NCBI RefSeq assembly: GCF_964340395.1
Contig: NC_135551.1
Location: forward strand, 16,727,003-16,791,002
From: Glandiceps talaboti
Taxonomy: Eukaryota; Hemichordata; Enteropneusta; Spengelidae
Direction of reading: 5' to 3'
Length of the DNA: 64,000 nucleotides
Shown: one piece after another, positions 40,780 through 64,000 of the stretch
Layout of the letters: every line of letters starts with the position of its first letter
Position numbering within the stretch: position 1 is the first letter of the stretch
The notes under the pieces: model-generated
Database searches by the model: none
What the model saw: the letters and a program-made list of their open reading frames with translations, nothing else
What the model was told of the DNA's origin: nothing
Translations under genes and position numbers: made by a program

Positions 40780-41913
40780 GTAAGTTTGGTGGAAATTAGT
40801 CCAAAATACCAGAAGCAAACGATAAGCATTCCCCTGAAACCTAAAGCTATCAGAATACCTTATTCCAAAGTAGTTTCAGTGGAACGTTGGGAGTGAATAT
40901 TGTATATAGGTGAATGAATACACCATACCATCAAATAAACTGACAACTTAAACTGTTTTCATTTTAATGCCAATACTTTATTTAACCCTATAACACCAAT
41001 TGTATCCTTAATACCAACAATTATTATAATAACACCGTCGCCAATATGATTTCTTAGATGTGTATACAATAAATGCAGGTCAACCCCCTCTTCCTAATAC
41101 TTCGCTTTCTTTACAATGATGTGTGTTGTCTATGCTTATAAGGTGATGTTCATAGCCTAGCCTCTCTATGTCAGATTTTAACACCCAACAGTTCTTGGAA
41201 CGTCATGGGATTATGAAGGTGTTACATTTACATGTTGATGCTTAGACAAAAACATACTCCTTGGTTCATTTGACTATTGTCTCACATTTGTTGTATTTGA
41301 TTTGTTAACAAATGGATATAATTGGCTTGGTGATCACATTTCAAAAAGTGAGTCCATAATGCTAGATAATAACACGTGATTCAGTATCAATGCTAAAGCT
41401 GAAAGAGTTATGACATCCTTTAGTATATAGACAATATAAATCTATTTTAAAATTGTACGTAATATTGTAATATGTGTTTCACCATCTCCTATATGGTAGC
41501 AAATATATTCTAAAACTTAAAAAGAAATTGTATTATTCATTGAAGAAGCATAGCAAAAACGATTTGTCTATTCTGATCAGGAATATGTTTTATAATAATG
41601 ATATTTCTGTATAACATAATAAACAATAATAAACAATAATAAAGCTAATTTAAATTGCGCCTGTTCTTTGAAGACGTCGAGACGCAGACACAGGTTTAAG
41701 AGCAGTTCGGATGGAAGACTTAGAGTGACGACGACTGTTGGGAAGACTGTTTTGAATTGAAGGAGCAGTGAGATGATATAATTATTATATTTCTTCAAAA
41801 CCATCACCAAAATAATGCAAACGATAAATTAATAAAGATTGTCTTCGGACGATGCCATTGCATTAGTATCTTTGGTACATTTTCCGTGACATTTCACTTC
41901 AATATTCAGTCGT

Positions 41914-63718
<21,805 letters not shown>

Positions 63719-64000
63719 CTAACAATGCAACGAATAAAGAATACAGTTTGATTGAAAGGAGATTGACAAAGCGATTGATCAGGTGCACTTTAAAGAGTAT
63801 GTTTCATTTGTTCAATAATTAGCATTTTTAAAAGTAGATAAGCATTATCTATTAGTGATGAAGTAATTAGAGCCATATCAATTGCTCATCCATTTCTTTC
63901 AAAAAAAGGTCGATTTAATAATGTCTCATTTCGTCCTACCATATAACTTTTCTGGCATTTTCCACCAGGTATTTGTCAAACAGAAACAACTGTGTTGTGG

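Noticed and set aside
41577-41830. Possible extra C-terminal exon after the last LDLa module (LTAPSIQNSLPNS)
   Set aside because: The block is shared by the three copies, but an in-frame stop lies just upstream with no acceptor between, and copy A has a different frame. It fits 3' UTR or flank better.

Overview
The window reads as intron-rich, AT-rich animal DNA. It has spliced exons with GT-AG borders, LINE and SINE fragments, many MITE-like inverted-repeat elements and long microsatellites. It is most likely an invertebrate. The sequence alone does not let me name the species, and I see no bacterial or organellar features.

The only host genes I can support are three tandem minus-strand copies (A, B, C) of a secreted protein built almost wholly of LDL-receptor class A (LDLa) modules. 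The model is a non-coding first exon, a signal-peptide exon ending in phase 0, a 31-nt micro-exon that moves phase 0 to phase 1, a run of phase 1-1 exons each coding one six-cysteine LDLa module, and a last exon whose third base begins a stop codon. Copy A (about 10.2-19.9 kb) has five modules, copy B (25.4-36.0 kb) six and copy C (41.9 kb to beyond the right edge) four. Summed coding lengths are whole codons in A (657 nt) and B (759 nt), and in the visible part of C (489 nt). Modules alternate between a 36-residue type ('CPGFEC') and a 38-residue type ('CTDK'), so the arrays grew by doubling exon pairs, inside a larger segmental duplication of roughly 13-17 kb.

Layout: 1-8.5 kb has no gene I recognise but holds an ACC-rich minisatellite. 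8.5-23.3 kb is duplication copy A. 23.3-40.4 kb is copy B, with a second, truncated promoter block at 38.6-40.1 kb. 40.4-64 kb is copy C. In C the intron between the micro-exon (63.7 kb) and the first LDLa exon (44.7 kb) is interrupted by a 17,726-bp element (45,083-62,808). It has 259-bp terminal inverted repeats that look identical, begins CACTA, and is flanked by a TTTA duplication. The paralogous intron of copy B gives the uninterrupted site.

The interior of that element is a patchwork of LINE fragments, a 154-bp near-perfect palindrome with a 9-bp target duplication, and a set of very small palindromes (24-36 bp) with CATAGAC or CTCAGAC ends. Most of these sit between matching 7-bp direct repeats. 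These micro-foldbacks are the most unusual thing in the window. Because A, B and C are paralogous they act as natural filled and empty sites for one another, which lets several insertions (LINE at 24.4 kb, 373-bp foldback at 14.3 kb, the giant element) be dated relative to the duplications.
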